DNA of 64,000 bases from Streptomyces sp. CB01373 (GCF_002803075.1 NZ_NNBK01000013.1:173960-237959), one strand, 5' to 3'; counted from the first letter of the stretch, positions 7,761 to 17,159 are shown. Notes: a model not told the origin generated them from the sequence alone. Made by a program: numbers and translations.

Positions 7761-9227
7761 GTGACCACGACAGAGCAGTTCCCCCATCCGCCGCCCGAAC
7801 CCCGGCGCGAACAGGACTTCCGGCACGGCCAGGAAGCCACGGGTACGAGCCATGGGCACGGCGCCGGTACCGGCCACGGGCACGGCCCCGCGACCGGCGG
7901 CGGACACGGCCCGGGGAGCGGCGGCGGACACGGGCACAGTCACAGCCACGGGCCCGCCGCACCCGTGTCGAAGCACCTCCGCAAGGTGATCGCCGCGATC
8001 CTGATTCCGTTCGCCGCCCTGGTGGTGGCCGGACTCGCCGTCCTGTGGCCGGGCGGGGCCCCGTCGCACGAGCGCACCGGCGTCGGCTTCGACCGGCAGG
8101 CCCAGCAGGCCACCGTCGTCGAGGTGCTCGAAGTCAGCTGCGGGTCGGTGAACGCCTCCGGGGACACACCGACCGGTGACACCTCCACCGCCGAGGGCTC
8201 CTCCGCACAGCAGCAGCAGTCCGGCGCCTGCAAGAAGGCCACGATCCGGGTGGATACCGGCAACGACAAGGGCCGTACCTTCACCGAGATCGTGCAGCCC
8301 GACCAGTCCCGGCAGCTGCACCAGGGCGAGAAGGTCGTGGTCGCCTACGAGCCCTCGGCACCCAAGGACCTGCAGTACTCGGTCACCGACGTCGACCGGC
8401 GCTTCCCGATGGCGCTGCTGGCCGGTGTCTTCGCACTCGCCGTCGTGGTCGTCGGGCGGATGCGGGGCGTCATGGCGCTGGTCGCGCTGGCCATCAGCTT
8501 CCTGGTGCTGAACCTCTTCATCCTGCCCGCGGTCCTTCAGGGATCGAACCCACTGGTCGTGGCGGTGGTGGGGGCCAGCGCCATCATGCTGATCGCGCTG
8601 TACATGTGCCATGGCCTGTCCGCCCGTACCTCGGTCGCGGTACTCGGCACGCTGATCTCGCTGATGCTGATCGGCTTTCTGGGCTCCCTGTTCATCGGCT
8701 GGGCCGCGCTGACCGGCAACACCGACGACAGCACCGGACTGATCCACGGCCTGTATCCGTCGATAGACATGAGCGGCCTGCTGCTCGCCGGTGTCATCAT
8801 CGGCTCGCTCGGCGTCCTGGACGATGTGACGGTGACCCAGACCTCGGCGGTCTGGGAGCTGCACGAGGCCAACCCCGCGATGGGCCGGCGCGAGCTGTAC
8901 CGCGCGGGCATCCGCATCGGACGCGATCACATCGCCTCCGTCGTCAACACCCTCGTCCTCGCGTACGCGGGTGCGGCGCTCCCCCTGCTGCTGCTGTTCT
9001 CCATCGCGCAGAGCGGTGTGACGACCGTCGCCACCAGTGAACTCGTCGCGGAGGAGATCGTGCGCACGCTGGTGGGCTCGATCGGCCTGGTCGCCTCGGT
9101 GCCGGTCACCACTGCGCTGGCGGCGCTCGTGGTCTCGGCCGACCGTCCGGGACTGATAGAGGCCGCGGCACCGGCCGCCCTGCCCGCTCCGGCGCGCGGC
9201 GCACGGGGCAGGCGCCGCAGGCGCTGA
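7761..9227 (+). CDS. YibE/F-family membrane protein with His-rich N-terminus
   Basis: A 488-residue polytopic protein of the YibE/F family, putative permeases of unknown substrate. After a leader, residues 31-64 form a Gly/His stretch with nine histidines (HGHG, HGHSHSHG), likely to bind metal. A first helix (75-96), an extracytoplasmic domain of about 140 residues, and seven or so further helices follow. GTG 7761 has no clear Shine-Dalgarno and the transcript may be leaderless. The last residues are a basic RRRRR-type tail. The gene is divergent from thiC across the riboswitch. Confidence 0.82.
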   Translation: MTTTEQFPHPPPEPRREQDFRHGQEATGTSHGHGAGTGHGHGPATGGGHGPGSGGGHGHSHSHGPAAPVSKHLRKVIAAILIPFAALVVAGLAVLWPGGAPSHERTGVGFDRQAQQATVVEVLEVSCGSVNASGDTPTGDTSTAEGSSAQQQQSGACKKATIRVDTGNDKGRTFTEIVQPDQSRQLHQGEKVVVAYEPSAPKDLQYSVTDVDRRFPMALLAGVFALAVVVVGRMRGVMALVALAISFLVLNLFILPAVLQGSNPLVVAVVGASAIMLIALYMCHGLSARTSVAVLGTLISLMLIGFLGSLFIGWAALTGNTDDSTGLIHGLYPSIDMSGLLLAGVIIGSLGVLDDVTVTQTSAVWELHEANPAMGRRELYRAGIRIGRDHIASVVNTLVLAYAGAALPLLLLFSIAQSGVTTVATSELVAEEIVRTLVGSIGLVASVPVTTALAALVVSADRPGLIEAAAPAALPAPARGARGRRRRR

Positions 9228-9338
9228 CGTGGGGCCCGGGGGCCGTCTGCCTCCCGGGCGACCGGTGAAGCGTTCCTGCACGCCCTGGCGCCGTGGCGAA
9301 GCGTTACGGCAGCGCTCGTGTCCCCCTGCCGCGAGGTC

Positions 9339-9776
9339 TCAGCCCGCGCTCTGTTCCTCCGCCAGGATGCGGTCCAGTGCTTCGTCGAGGTGGGCGTCGA
9401 AGTCGGCCAGCGCGCCCTCCTGCCCCAGGGGCACCAGCTTGTCCGTACGGTCCAGGAACGCCACCAGGGGCGCCGTCGAGGAGCGGAACAGCGCCCGGTC
9501 GCCACCGACCTGAAGCCGGATCAGGACCTCGCTCAGCGAGTCGCGGCCGGCCGGTGAGATGCGCACATCGCCGTCCCCGCACGGGGTCCCCACCCCGTCG
9601 ATCAGCAGTTCCCGCCCGAACACCCAGGTCACCGGGGCGTCCCCGGGCAGATGAAAGGTCAGCCGTACGGCATAGGGATCACTGGTCTCGTACCGCAACT
9701 CCACCGGGATGCGGAAGGAGAGCTCCTCGGACACGAGAAAGCTCATCATGACCTCTGCCTGTACGGACTCGCGCAT
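9339..9776 (-). CDS. ssgA: sporulation and cell-division activator SsgA
   Basis: A 145-residue SsgA-like protein, specific to sporulating actinomycetes. It helps localise division and peptidoglycan remodelling sites in sporulation-committed hyphae. The start sequence MRESVQAEVMMSFLVSEEL, the block FHLPGDAPVTWVFGRELL, and the C-terminal DRTDKLVPLGQE are those I recall for S. coelicolor SsgA itself and not other SALPs. The ATG at 9776 is chosen by this match; a longer reading adds 24 unsupported residues. The regulator gene ssgR lies immediately upstream. Confidence 0.93.
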   Translation of the reverse strand: MRESVQAEVMMSFLVSEELSFRIPVELRYETSDPYAVRLTFHLPGDAPVTWVFGRELLIDGVGTPCGDGDVRISPAGRDSLSEVLIRLQVGGDRALFRSSTAPLVAFLDRTDKLVPLGQEGALADFDAHLDEALDRILAEEQSAG

Positions 9777-9871
9777 CGCTACCCCGGTGTTTGCCGTCGA
9801 CTGGCCGGGAATCCTTCCCGTGACTGGTGCATCTTGCTGAACGTACACACCAGATCACAAGGAGTGAGTTT

Positions 9872-10771
9872 TCAGATACTGATAGAGAGCGCCAGAGAGC
9901 CCAGACGCCGTCCGACCTCGCGTTGCAACTGGCGCGCGGCGGGCAGGAGCCGGTCCGCCTGGTGGGCCGGCAGGGAGAGGGCCATCGCGGCCGCCGTGGT
10001 GCCCACCGTGATGGGGATCGCCGCGCAGACCGTCCCCAGCGCGTACTCCTGCCGCTCGGTCACCGGTTCCATCGGCCGGATGCGCTCGAGACGCCGCAGC
10101 ACCGAGTGGCCGTCACGGACCGTGTACGGGGTGAGGGACTGCACGGGGTAGCGGTCCAGATGGTCGCGGCGGGCCCTGTCGTCCAGTTGGGACAGCAGGC
10201 ACTGGCCGACCGCGTGCGCGTGCCCGGTCTCGCGGAAGCCGGCCCATTCCTCGACCGCCGGGGCGGCCGCGGTGGCGGAGACGCACATGAGCTCGATCTC
10301 GCCCTCGCGGTACATCGCGTAGTACACCGGAGCACCGATGGAGTCCCGCCACTGGGCGAGCGCCTCGACGATCGTGCTGCGACGTTTCTGCGCCGCTCCG
10401 CTGCTGCTCAGTCGTTCAGCGGCCTCGCCGAGGAAGAACAGGCCCCGGTCGCGGCGCAGATAGCCCTCGTGGACGAGGGTGCGCAGCAGGTGGTAGGCGG
10501 TGGGCAGGGCCAGGCCCGTCTCACGGGCGAGCTGTTTCGCGGGCGCTCCGTGCTCGTGCCGCGCGACGGCCTCCAGCAGGCGCATCGCGCGCTGCACGGA
10601 CCCGATGAGGGTCGGGGGCTGCTGGGGCCGTGGCTGCTCCGGGACCGTGGCCCCGGGCCGTTCCACGGGGGCCGACGAACGCGGTTGTGCCGGGAGGGCC
10701 GTCGAGCGGGACGGCCCCCGGGGTGCGGGCGGCGCGTGCCGTTCTGCGGGTGCGGTGTCAGCCGTGGCCAA
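9872..10771 (-). CDS. ssgR: IclR-family regulator SsgR
   Basis: 299 residues. A winged HTH (RLLEAVARHEHGAPAKQLA, then GLALPTAYHLLRTLV) lies at about 65-105, followed by an IclR-type effector domain. In S. coelicolor SsgR is the direct activator of ssgA, which lies downstream on the same strand 95 bp away. The first 50 residues are Pro/Arg-rich and disordered. The S. coelicolor protein is shorter as I recall, so a GTG start at 10666 or further in is possible. Confidence 0.88.
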   Translation of the reverse strand: MATADTAPAERHAPPAPRGPSRSTALPAQPRSSAPVERPGATVPEQPRPQQPPTLIGSVQRAMRLLEAVARHEHGAPAKQLARETGLALPTAYHLLRTLVHEGYLRRDRGLFFLGEAAERLSSSGAAQKRRSTIVEALAQWRDSIGAPVYYAMYREGEIELMCVSATAAAPAVEEWAGFRETGHAHAVGQCLLSQLDDRARRDHLDRYPVQSLTPYTVRDGHSVLRRLERIRPMEPVTERQEYALGTVCAAIPITVGTTAAAMALSLPAHQADRLLPAARQLQREVGRRLGSLALSISI

Positions 10772-10968
10772 GGGGTCACTCCCGTAGCGCGAGGGGGCAG
10801 CCGTGCGGGAACACGATGGGGGGGTGTGCGCGCCCGCGGGGGACGGCCCCCGCGTCGATCTCCGGACCCTATCCGCCTGTCACCGCACACGGACGGCTTG
10901 TCCGCGAAACTTCCCTCCCGCGAGGGAACCGGCGATTCCCGTTACCGGCCACCGGTTGCCCCTGACAC

Positions 10969-11181
10969 TCACCAGTCGCTGCGCGAGGACGAACCCGTCA
11001 GGAACCTCCGCACGATGTAGATCAGCCCGCCGACCAGCGCCACGAAGATCAGCACCTTGAACAGCAGCCACACCACGAAGCCGATCACGCTCGCTATCAC
11101 GCCACCGAAGACGACCAGAGCGATGACGGGCACCGCGATCCACTTCACCCACCACGGCAGACCCGCGAAGATCTCTCGCAT
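10969..11181 (-). CDS. small membrane protein, DUF5326 family
   Basis: 70 residues starting MREIFAGLPWWVKWIAVP. Two adjacent hydrophobic helices cover about residues 12-50, and the tail RRFLTGSSSRSDW is polar. I recognise it as the streptomycete DUF5326 family, of unknown function. The start is uncertain: ATG 11181 and an in-frame ATG five codons upstream (11196) are both possible. Confidence 0.75.
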   Translation of the reverse strand: MREIFAGLPWWVKWIAVPVIALVVFGGVIASVIGFVVWLLFKVLIFVALVGGLIYIVRRFLTGSSSRSDW

Positions 11182-11359
11182 TGCCCTCGTCCTCATCTCT
11201 CCGCCGGCTCGGGGCCGGGTCCTGTCGGCGGCTCGCACTCCCCGGTGCGGACCCTGCCGGTGTTCTGCGTTCGATGCTAGAGCCGGGAGGGCGCCCGCGG
11301 GGCCCTCGCACCCCTTGTCCTGCCCTGACCGGTCCCCTAGGGAACCCCGAGACGCCGCC

Positions 11360-11677
11360 TCAGGCTTCCGGGGGAGAGAACACCACCAGGACCCGCAGAT
11401 CCTCGCTGATGTGGTGGAACTTGTGGGCGACTCCGGCCGGTACGTACACCACGCTGCCGCGGGCCACCTCGGTCGTCTCCAGACCGACCGTGATGGAGGC
11501 GCGGCCGCTGACGACGAAGTACACCTCGTCCTGGTTGTGCGGCTTCTGCGGGTCCTGCCCGCCCGCGTCGAGCGCGTACAGACCGACCGACATGTTCCGC
11601 TCGCGCAGGAATTGAAGGTAGGCGCCCTCGTTCGCGGCTCGTTCCGTCTCCAGTTCGTCCAGCCGGAATGCCTTCAT
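11360..11677 (-). CDS. single-domain cupin protein
   Basis: A 105-residue cupin fold. The first cupin motif is in HNQDEVYFVVSGRA (His, Glu ligands) and the second in GSVVYVPAGVAHKFHHI (His ligands), so a metal can probably be bound. Small stand-alone cupins may be isomerases, dioxygenases or sensors; nothing here decides. The start is ATG 11677. It is divergent from the holin-like gene, with only 48 bp between the two starts. Confidence 0.8.
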   Translation of the reverse strand: MKAFRLDELETERAANEGAYLQFLRERNMSVGLYALDAGGQDPQKPHNQDEVYFVVSGRASITVGLETTEVARGSVVYVPAGVAHKFHHISEDLRVLVVFSPPEA

Positions 11678-11725
11678 CGTCCTCGCCCGTACTCGTAGTC
11701 GATCTGGTCTGCCACGATCAGACAC

Positions 11726-12103
11726 ATGAAGAATTTCGTAGTCAAGACGATCGCCAACGCGGGCGCCCTGGCGGTCGCCGTGTGGGTGCTCGACAAGATC
11801 ACCCTGACCGGGGACAACACCGCCAAGAAGGCCGGCACGCTGATCGTCGTCGCCCTGATCTTCGGGCTGGTGAACTTCCTGGTCAAGCCGGTGGTGAAGG
11901 TACTGACCTTCCCGTTGTTCATCCTCACACTGGGCCTGATCACCCTCGTGGTCAACGCGCTGATGCTGCTGTTGACGTCGTGGGTGTGCGGCAAGCTCCA
12001 TCTGAGCTTCCACGTCGACGGCTTCTGGACGGCCGTCCTGGGCGGTCTGATCGTCTCGGTCGTCTCCTGGGCGCTGAACCTGGTCCTGCCGGACGAGGAC
12101 TGA
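11726..12103 (+). CDS. phage-holin-like small membrane protein (PF04020 type)
   Basis: 125 residues with four hydrophobic helices. The signature INFL..VKPVVKVLTFPLFILTLGL type block is present (here VNFLVKPVVKVLTFPL). Such YvlD-like proteins are chromosomal, widespread in bacteria, and not evidence of a prophage. ATG 11726 has no strong ribosome-binding site; leaderless translation is possible. Confidence 0.82.
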   Translation: MKNFVVKTIANAGALAVAVWVLDKITLTGDNTAKKAGTLIVVALIFGLVNFLVKPVVKVLTFPLFILTLGLITLVVNALMLLLTSWVCGKLHLSFHVDGFWTAVLGGLIVSVVSWALNLVLPDED

Positions 12104-12200
12104 CCCGAGGGGCCGAGGAAGCACCCCCGAGCAGGAAGTGGGCGGCGGGCCGCGCTCGGCCCACCGCAGAACGAACAGCAGGCGAAGGAAGGCAGGCGGC

Positions 12201-13391
12201 ATGAACGACTCCGCTGCGGACGACCGGAACGGCACGCGGGAGCAGCCCCGTTTCCCCACCGGCGCGGGTGACGGAACACGTGCGGTGCGGGCCGGGCTGC
12301 CCGAGCCGGTCAAACACGAACCGACGCTTCCGGGGCCGGTGTTCGCCGCCCACTTCCATCTGCCGGGCGACCCCACGGGCCCCTACACCTACGGCCGCGA
12401 CGAGAACCCGACCTGGACGCTGCTGGAGCGCGCCATCGGCGAACTGGAGGCACCCGGGCAGGACGGCGTCGAGACGCTGGTGTTCGCCTCCGGCATGGCC
12501 GCCATCTCGTCGGTGCTCTTCTCCCAGCTGCGCACAGGGGACACGGTGGTGCTGCCCAGCGACGGCTACCAGGCGCTGCCCCTGGTGCGCGAGCAGCTTC
12601 AGGAGTACGGGATCGAGGTGCGCACGGCACCGACCGGCGGGGACGCCCAGCTCGACGCGCTGGACGGGGCACGACTGCTGTGGATCGAGTCCCCGTCGAA
12701 CCCGGGGCTGGACGTGTGCGACATCCGGCGGCTGGTCGAGGCGGCACACGCGCGTGGCGCCCTGGTCGCCGTCGACAACACGCTGGCGACCCCGCTCGGG
12801 CAGCGGCCGCTGGCACTGGGCGCGGACTTCTCCGTGGCCAGCGGCACCAAGCAGCTCACCGGGCACGGCGACATCCTGCTGGGATACGTCGCCGGCCGCG
12901 GCGGCGAGGCCATGGCGGCCGTACGCCGCTGGCGCAAGATCGTCGGCGCGATCCCGGGGCCGATGGAGGCCTGGCTCGCCCACCGTTCGATCGCCACCCT
13001 GCAACTCCGCGTCGACCGTCAGAACACCTCCGCCCTCGCTCTCGCCGAGGCGCTGCGCGGACGGCCGGAGGTGACCGGGCTGCGCTACCCGGGGCTGCCC
13101 GACGACCCCTCGCACAGGACCGCCGCACGGCAGATGCGGCGCTACGGGTGCGTGGTGTCCTTCACGCTGCCCACGCGTGCGCGTGCCGAGCGTTTCCTCG
13201 ACGCGCTGCGGCTCGTGGACCCCGCGACGAGCTTCGGCGGGGTGCGCTCCACCGCCGAGCGACGCGGACGCTGGGGCGGCGACGCGGTGCCGGAGGGCTT
13301 CATCCGGATGTCCGTCGGCGCCGAGGACCCCGAGGACCTGGTGGCGGATGTACTGCGGGCGCTGGAGGAGTCGGCGGAGCCGGCCGGCTGA
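12201..13391 (+). CDS. cystathionine gamma-lyase / gamma-synthase-type PLP enzyme
   Basis: A 396-residue Cys/Met-metabolism PLP enzyme. Motifs: YTYGRDENPTW (62-72), FASGMAA (95-101), IESPSNPG (162-169), VDNT (191-194), and the PLP lysine Lys217 in SGTKQLTGHGD. It probably cleaves cystathionine to cysteine, 2-oxobutyrate and ammonia; related lyases cannot be excluded. ATG 12201 follows AAGGAAGG. A terminator hairpin stands downstream. Confidence 0.88.
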   Translation: MNDSAADDRNGTREQPRFPTGAGDGTRAVRAGLPEPVKHEPTLPGPVFAAHFHLPGDPTGPYTYGRDENPTWTLLERAIGELEAPGQDGVETLVFASGMAAISSVLFSQLRTGDTVVLPSDGYQALPLVREQLQEYGIEVRTAPTGGDAQLDALDGARLLWIESPSNPGLDVCDIRRLVEAAHARGALVAVDNTLATPLGQRPLALGADFSVASGTKQLTGHGDILLGYVAGRGGEAMAAVRRWRKIVGAIPGPMEAWLAHRSIATLQLRVDRQNTSALALAEALRGRPEVTGLRYPGLPDDPSHRTAARQMRRYGCVVSFTLPTRARAERFLDALRLVDPATSFGGVRSTAERRGRWGGDAVPEGFIRMSVGAEDPEDLVADVLRALEESAEPAG

Positions 13392-13440
13392 CGCTTCGCG
13401 GGCACCGCCCGCCGCCGCCCGCTTCCATCCACGCAGGGCG

Positions 13441-13477
13441 GACGGTCCGAGCCTCCCCCCTCGTGGCTCGGACCGTC
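13441..13477. terminator. terminator hairpin after the gamma-lyase gene
   Basis: A perfect 13-bp stem pairs 13441-13453 with 13465-13477 around an 11-nt loop. There is no U tract. Confidence 0.7.
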
Positions 13478-13625
13478 CTCGGTTCCGCGCGCAAGAACCG
13501 CGCGACCAAGGCTAGTTGACTCTCCGTCAGTGTCCAATCACGGTAGCGACAGAGACCTATCGACATATTTATAGTTGGGCGGGGCCGGGGGCCGCGCGAA
13601 AGGGCACCAAGAGGGGTGGGCGTGC

Positions 13626-14531
13626 ATGGATCTGGCATTGCTGCGCACGTTCGTGACCGTGCACCGCGCGGGCTCCTTCACCCGCGCCGCGGCGCTCCTC
13701 GGTCTCTCCCAGCCGGCCGTCACCTCACAGATCCGCACGCTGGAACGGCAGTTGGGACGTCCCCTGTTCCTGCGCAGGGCCCGTGGTGTGACGCCCACGA
13801 CCATCGGCGACGAGCTCGCGCACAAGGCCGCGCCACACCTGGACGCGCTCGTGGAGATCACCGAGTCCGACCTCGACGAAGAGTCCTCCCTGCGCACGCT
13901 GCACCTGGCCGGGCCGCCGGAGTTCGTCGCGGAACGAGCCCTGCCCGCACTGACCGGACTGACCGGCGACGACGGACAGGGCTTCGCGCTGCGTACCTCC
14001 TTCGGGACCGCCGAGGAGATCCTGGACGGACTGTCCGCCGGACATCACGATCTGGCCATCAGCACGGCCCGGCCCCGAGGCGGACTGCTCACGGCGGCTC
14101 CGCTGTGCGACGAGGAACACGTCCTGGTCGCCGCTCCGCGCTGGGCCGAGCGGATCACTCCCGCGACACCACGTCGCACGGTCGCGCCCGCACTGGAGAC
14201 TGTCCCCGTGATCGAGGTTCACGAGTCGCTCCCCTTCACCTCCCGCTACTGGGGCTCGGTCTTCAACGCCCGGCCCGCGGCGTCCGGCACGGTGATCGTT
14301 CCCGATCTGCGCGCGGTCCTCGCCTGCGTGGTCGCGGGCGCGGGGCTCGCGGTGCTGCCCCGGTATCTGTGCGCCGCAGCCCTGAGGCGGGGCGAGATCG
14401 TGCCCCTGCACGAGCCGGCGGTACCGCCGCTGCGCACCTACTTCCTCGCGGTCCGCGCCGGAACGCTGGCGATGCCGCACATCGCGCGGGCCCACGAGTG
14501 GCTGCTGCGGGCGGCCACCACGTGGTACTGA
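13626..14531 (+). CDS. LysR-family transcriptional regulator
   Basis: 301 residues. The N-terminal winged HTH covers 1-60 (MDLALLRTFVTVHRAGSFTR, then LSQPAVTSQIRTLERQLG) and is followed by a substrate-binding effector domain. ATG 13626 lies behind AGAGGGG. No divergent target gene adjoins it; the gamma-lyase gene upstream and the Nudix gene downstream are on the same strand. The effector is unknown. Confidence 0.88.
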   Translation: MDLALLRTFVTVHRAGSFTRAAALLGLSQPAVTSQIRTLERQLGRPLFLRRARGVTPTTIGDELAHKAAPHLDALVEITESDLDEESSLRTLHLAGPPEFVAERALPALTGLTGDDGQGFALRTSFGTAEEILDGLSAGHHDLAISTARPRGGLLTAAPLCDEEHVLVAAPRWAERITPATPRRTVAPALETVPVIEVHESLPFTSRYWGSVFNARPAASGTVIVPDLRAVLACVVAGAGLAVLPRYLCAAALRRGEIVPLHEPAVPPLRTYFLAVRAGTLAMPHIARAHEWLLRAATTWY

Positions 14532-14612
14532 GCGAACTGGTACTGAGTGAAGAAGAGCGCGGCTACTGGATGAGGGAGAAGAGCGCGGCGTGAGACCGAA
14601 GCGGCGTGCGAT

Positions 14613-14626
14613 GTTTCACGTGGAAC
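14613..14626. other. parS-like site upstream of the Nudix gene
   Basis: GTTTCACGTGGAAC, one mismatch to the parS consensus. It lies 21 bp upstream of the Nudix start codon and could overlap its promoter or leader. Confidence 0.6.
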
Positions 14627-14647
14627 CAGCCGGGCCACATTTCTCCC

Positions 14648-15130
14648 ATGACCGTCCGACCCGTGGTCAAGCGCACCGCCCGCGCCGTTCTCCTCGACGG
14701 TGACGACCTGATCCTGATCAAGCGCACCAAGCCTGGTGTCGATCCCTACTGGGTCACTCCCGGCGGCGGGGTCGAGCCCGGTGACGCGACTGTCGTCGAC
14801 GCCCTGCACCGCGAGGTGCACGAGGAACTCGGCGCCAAGATCATCGATGTCGTGCCCTGCTTCGTGGACACCGTGGAGCACATCGGCGAGGACGGTGGCG
14901 CGACCGGTGTGAAGGTGCAGCACTTCTTCGTCTGCCGGCTGGAGTCCATGAACCTTTCCCAGCGGCATGGCCCGGAGGTGGACCAGCCCGCCGGGGAGTA
15001 CGAGATCGTGCGTGTGCCGTTCACACGGGTCGGCATCGCCTCCGTCCACCTCGTCCCACTGTCCCTGCGCCACTACCTGGACGGGAACATCGAGGGCGTG
15101 CGGGCCATGCACGCTCCCGACCTGGGCTGA
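14648..15130 (+). CDS. Nudix hydrolase
   Basis: 160 residues. The Nudix box is recognisable at about 40-62 (GGVEPGDATVVDALH, then REVHEELGA). The first glutamate of the consensus is Asp46, and one extra residue precedes REVHEE. It may hydrolyse a nucleoside diphosphate derivative. ATG 14648 is chosen because it fits the family N-terminus (VVKRTARAVLL); upstream codons run through the parS-like site. Confidence 0.82.
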   Translation: MTVRPVVKRTARAVLLDGDDLILIKRTKPGVDPYWVTPGGGVEPGDATVVDALHREVHEELGAKIIDVVPCFVDTVEHIGEDGGATGVKVQHFFVCRLESMNLSQRHGPEVDQPAGEYEIVRVPFTRVGIASVHLVPLSLRHYLDGNIEGVRAMHAPDLG

Positions 15131-15221
15131 GGGCACCGGTCGGTCCGGCATGGCCAAAAGCACGTACGTGTGGTCCCAAACGGGTGGACGCCGAGGGGGT
15201 CCTTCGGACAGCCTGACCTGC

Positions 15222-16097
15222 GTGTCGACTCCTTCCTCCGCGCGTTTCCCCATCCGCCGCCTGACGCTTCGTGATCTCACCGCCTGCGCCGACTTGTCCG
15301 AGAACCGGGGATGGCTGCGGGAGGAGCACAAGTGGAGCTTCCTTCTGACGGCCGGTACGGGCTACGGCATCGACGACCCGGACGGAGGACTCGTCGCCAC
15401 GTGCGTCGTGAGCGAGTACGGACCGCAGGGCCGTCCGGATCTCGGCGCCATCGGCATGGTCCTGGTCGCGGAACGACATGCCCGCCAGGGAATCGGACGG
15501 CGGCTGATGCGCCATGTCGTCTCGACGATGGGCAGCACCCCCCTGACTCTCCATGCGACACCGTTCGGCCGTCCGCTCTACGAGGAGCTGGGCTTCAAGG
15601 TCACGGGCAGGGCGGAGATGGTGGTCGGGCACTTCACGCCGGACGGGCCGGATGAGCCACGATCCCGTATCGCCACACGCGCGGCCACCGCGGCGGACCT
15701 CGCGGGCATCCTCCGGCTCGACGAGGAGGTGTTCGGCGTCGACCGGACCCCGGCCGTCACGCGACTGCCCGCGTTCGCCGACCAGTTGCGCGTCGCCGAG
15801 GAGCGCGGCCGGATCATCGGGTACGCGGCGGCCTGGCCCAACATGGACACCCATGTGGTGGGCCCCCTGATCGCCCGGGACACGGAGACGGCCAAGGCTC
15901 TGATCGCCTCCCTCGCCGCCGGAACCGACCGCCGGCTGCGCACCGACATCGACGTGCGTCACAAGGAGCTGCTGGCCTGGGTTACGGAACGCGGGCTGGC
16001 CCCGGTGTTCGGCAACGACGTCATGATGTACGGCGTCGCGGAGCCGCCCGGGGACTGGACCCGCCGCTTCGCTCCGCTCACCGTCGCGGCGGGCTGA
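15222..16097 (+). CDS. tandem GNAT-family acetyltransferase
   Basis: 291 residues with two GNAT-like halves. The first half carries the acetyl-CoA loop ARQGIGRRLM at about residues 86-95; the second half, from about residue 150, is more divergent. The product is probably a cytosolic N-acetyltransferase of unknown acceptor. The start is uncertain: GTG 15222 gives a compact N-terminus, while ATG 15150 adds 24 residues; neither has a good ribosome-binding site. Confidence 0.75.
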   Translation: MSTPSSARFPIRRLTLRDLTACADLSENRGWLREEHKWSFLLTAGTGYGIDDPDGGLVATCVVSEYGPQGRPDLGAIGMVLVAERHARQGIGRRLMRHVVSTMGSTPLTLHATPFGRPLYEELGFKVTGRAEMVVGHFTPDGPDEPRSRIATRAATAADLAGILRLDEEVFGVDRTPAVTRLPAFADQLRVAEERGRIIGYAAAWPNMDTHVVGPLIARDTETAKALIASLAAGTDRRLRTDIDVRHKELLAWVTERGLAPVFGNDVMMYGVAEPPGDWTRRFAPLTVAAG

Positions 16098-16203
16098 GGG
16101 ACGAGGCCACTCGATTGTTGCATGCGCGCCATATCTTTGAAGGCGGTCTATTGCTGCGCTGCTCTATCCTGGACGCAGCCGCTCCGGGACGGAGGAGACG
16201 CCC

Positions 16204-16668
16204 ATGACAGCGACGGACCCCGCGCTCACTGCCCTGGCCCAGGGCTGGTCGGCGCTCGCCCTGTTGCACGGCGGGATCGAGACGCGCATCGAGCGCGCCC
16301 TTCAGGCCGGGCACGATCTGAGCGTGCGCGAATACTCCCTGCTCGACGTGCTCAGCCGGCAGCACGACGGTGAGGGCGGCCATCTGCAGATGAAGCAGGT
16401 CGCGGACGCGGTCGTCCTCAGCCAGAGCGCCACCACCCGACTGGTCACCCGGCTCGAGGACCGCGGTCTCCTGGAGCGCTACCTGTGCCCCACCGACCGT
16501 CGCGGCATCTACACCAACGTCACCGAAGCCGGCCTCAAGCTCCTGGCGGAGGCCCGGCCGACCAACGACGGGGCTTTGCGCGAGGCACTCGACGAAGCCG
16601 CGAAGAACCCGGAGCTGGCACCACTGGTCCGGGCCGTCGAGTCCTTGCACGCCACCGCCCCGGCCTAG
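16204..16668 (+). CDS. MarR-family transcriptional regulator
   Basis: 154 residues. A winged HTH is visible (LSVREYSLLDVLSR, then LSQSATTRLVTRLEDRGLL and the wing CPTDRRGIY). The ATG follows GGAGGAG at a good distance. Upstream, 16112-16165, is unusually AT-rich for the window and likely holds the promoter and operator. The next gene, an acetyltransferase, starts 38 bp downstream and may be co-transcribed and controlled by it. Confidence 0.88.
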   Translation: MTATDPALTALAQGWSALALLHGGIETRIERALQAGHDLSVREYSLLDVLSRQHDGEGGHLQMKQVADAVVLSQSATTRLVTRLEDRGLLERYLCPTDRRGIYTNVTEAGLKLLAEARPTNDGALREALDEAAKNPELAPLVRAVESLHATAPA

Positions 16669-16706
16669 TCCCGGCGCGAGCCGGATCGCCGCATAGGGTG
16701 CGGGCC

Positions 16707-17159
16707 ATGGAAGATCTCGCCATACGAGCCGCAGTCGCCGCCGACGTCCCCGCCATCGTAGCCATGCTCGCGGACGACCCGCTGGGGGCGCGGCGCGAGT
16801 CCCCAGACGACCTCGCGCCCTACCTGGCCGCGCTGGAGCGGCTCAGCGCCGATCCCCACCAGCACCTGGTGGTCGCCGAGCGCGAGGACCGCGTCGTCGG
16901 CACACTCCAGCTCACGATCATTCCGGGCCTGTCCCGGCGCGGCTCCACCCGGTCGATCATCGAAGCCGTCCGCATCCACGCGGACGAGCGCGGCAGCGGG
17001 CTGGGCACGCGACTCATCGAGTGGGCCATCGACACCTCACGGCGTGAGGGCTGCCAGTTGGTCCAGCTCACGTCGGACAGGACGCGCACCGACGCCCACC
17101 GCTTCTACGAGCGCCTGGGCTTCGAAGCCTCGCACGTGGGTTTCAAGCTCCATCTGTGA
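16707..17159 (+). CDS. GNAT-family N-acetyltransferase
   Basis: 150 residues, one GNAT domain. The acetyl-CoA motif A is seen in ADERGSGLGTRLIEWA near residue 92, and motif B in RFYERLGFEAS near the C-terminus. It is in a likely operon with the MarR regulator upstream. The acceptor is unknown. The reading frame ends 24 bp before a parS palindrome. Confidence 0.85.
   Translation: MEDLAIRAAVAADVPAIVAMLADDPLGARRESPDDLAPYLAALERLSADPHQHLVVAEREDRVVGTLQLTIIPGLSRRGSTRSIIEAVRIHADERGSGLGTRLIEWAIDTSRREGCQLVQLTSDRTRTDAHRFYERLGFEASHVGFKLHL

Noticed and set aside
11726..12103. Holin-like gene as a sign of a prophage
   Set aside because: The family is chromosomal in many bacteria, and no integrase, capsid, lysin or attachment repeat is nearby.
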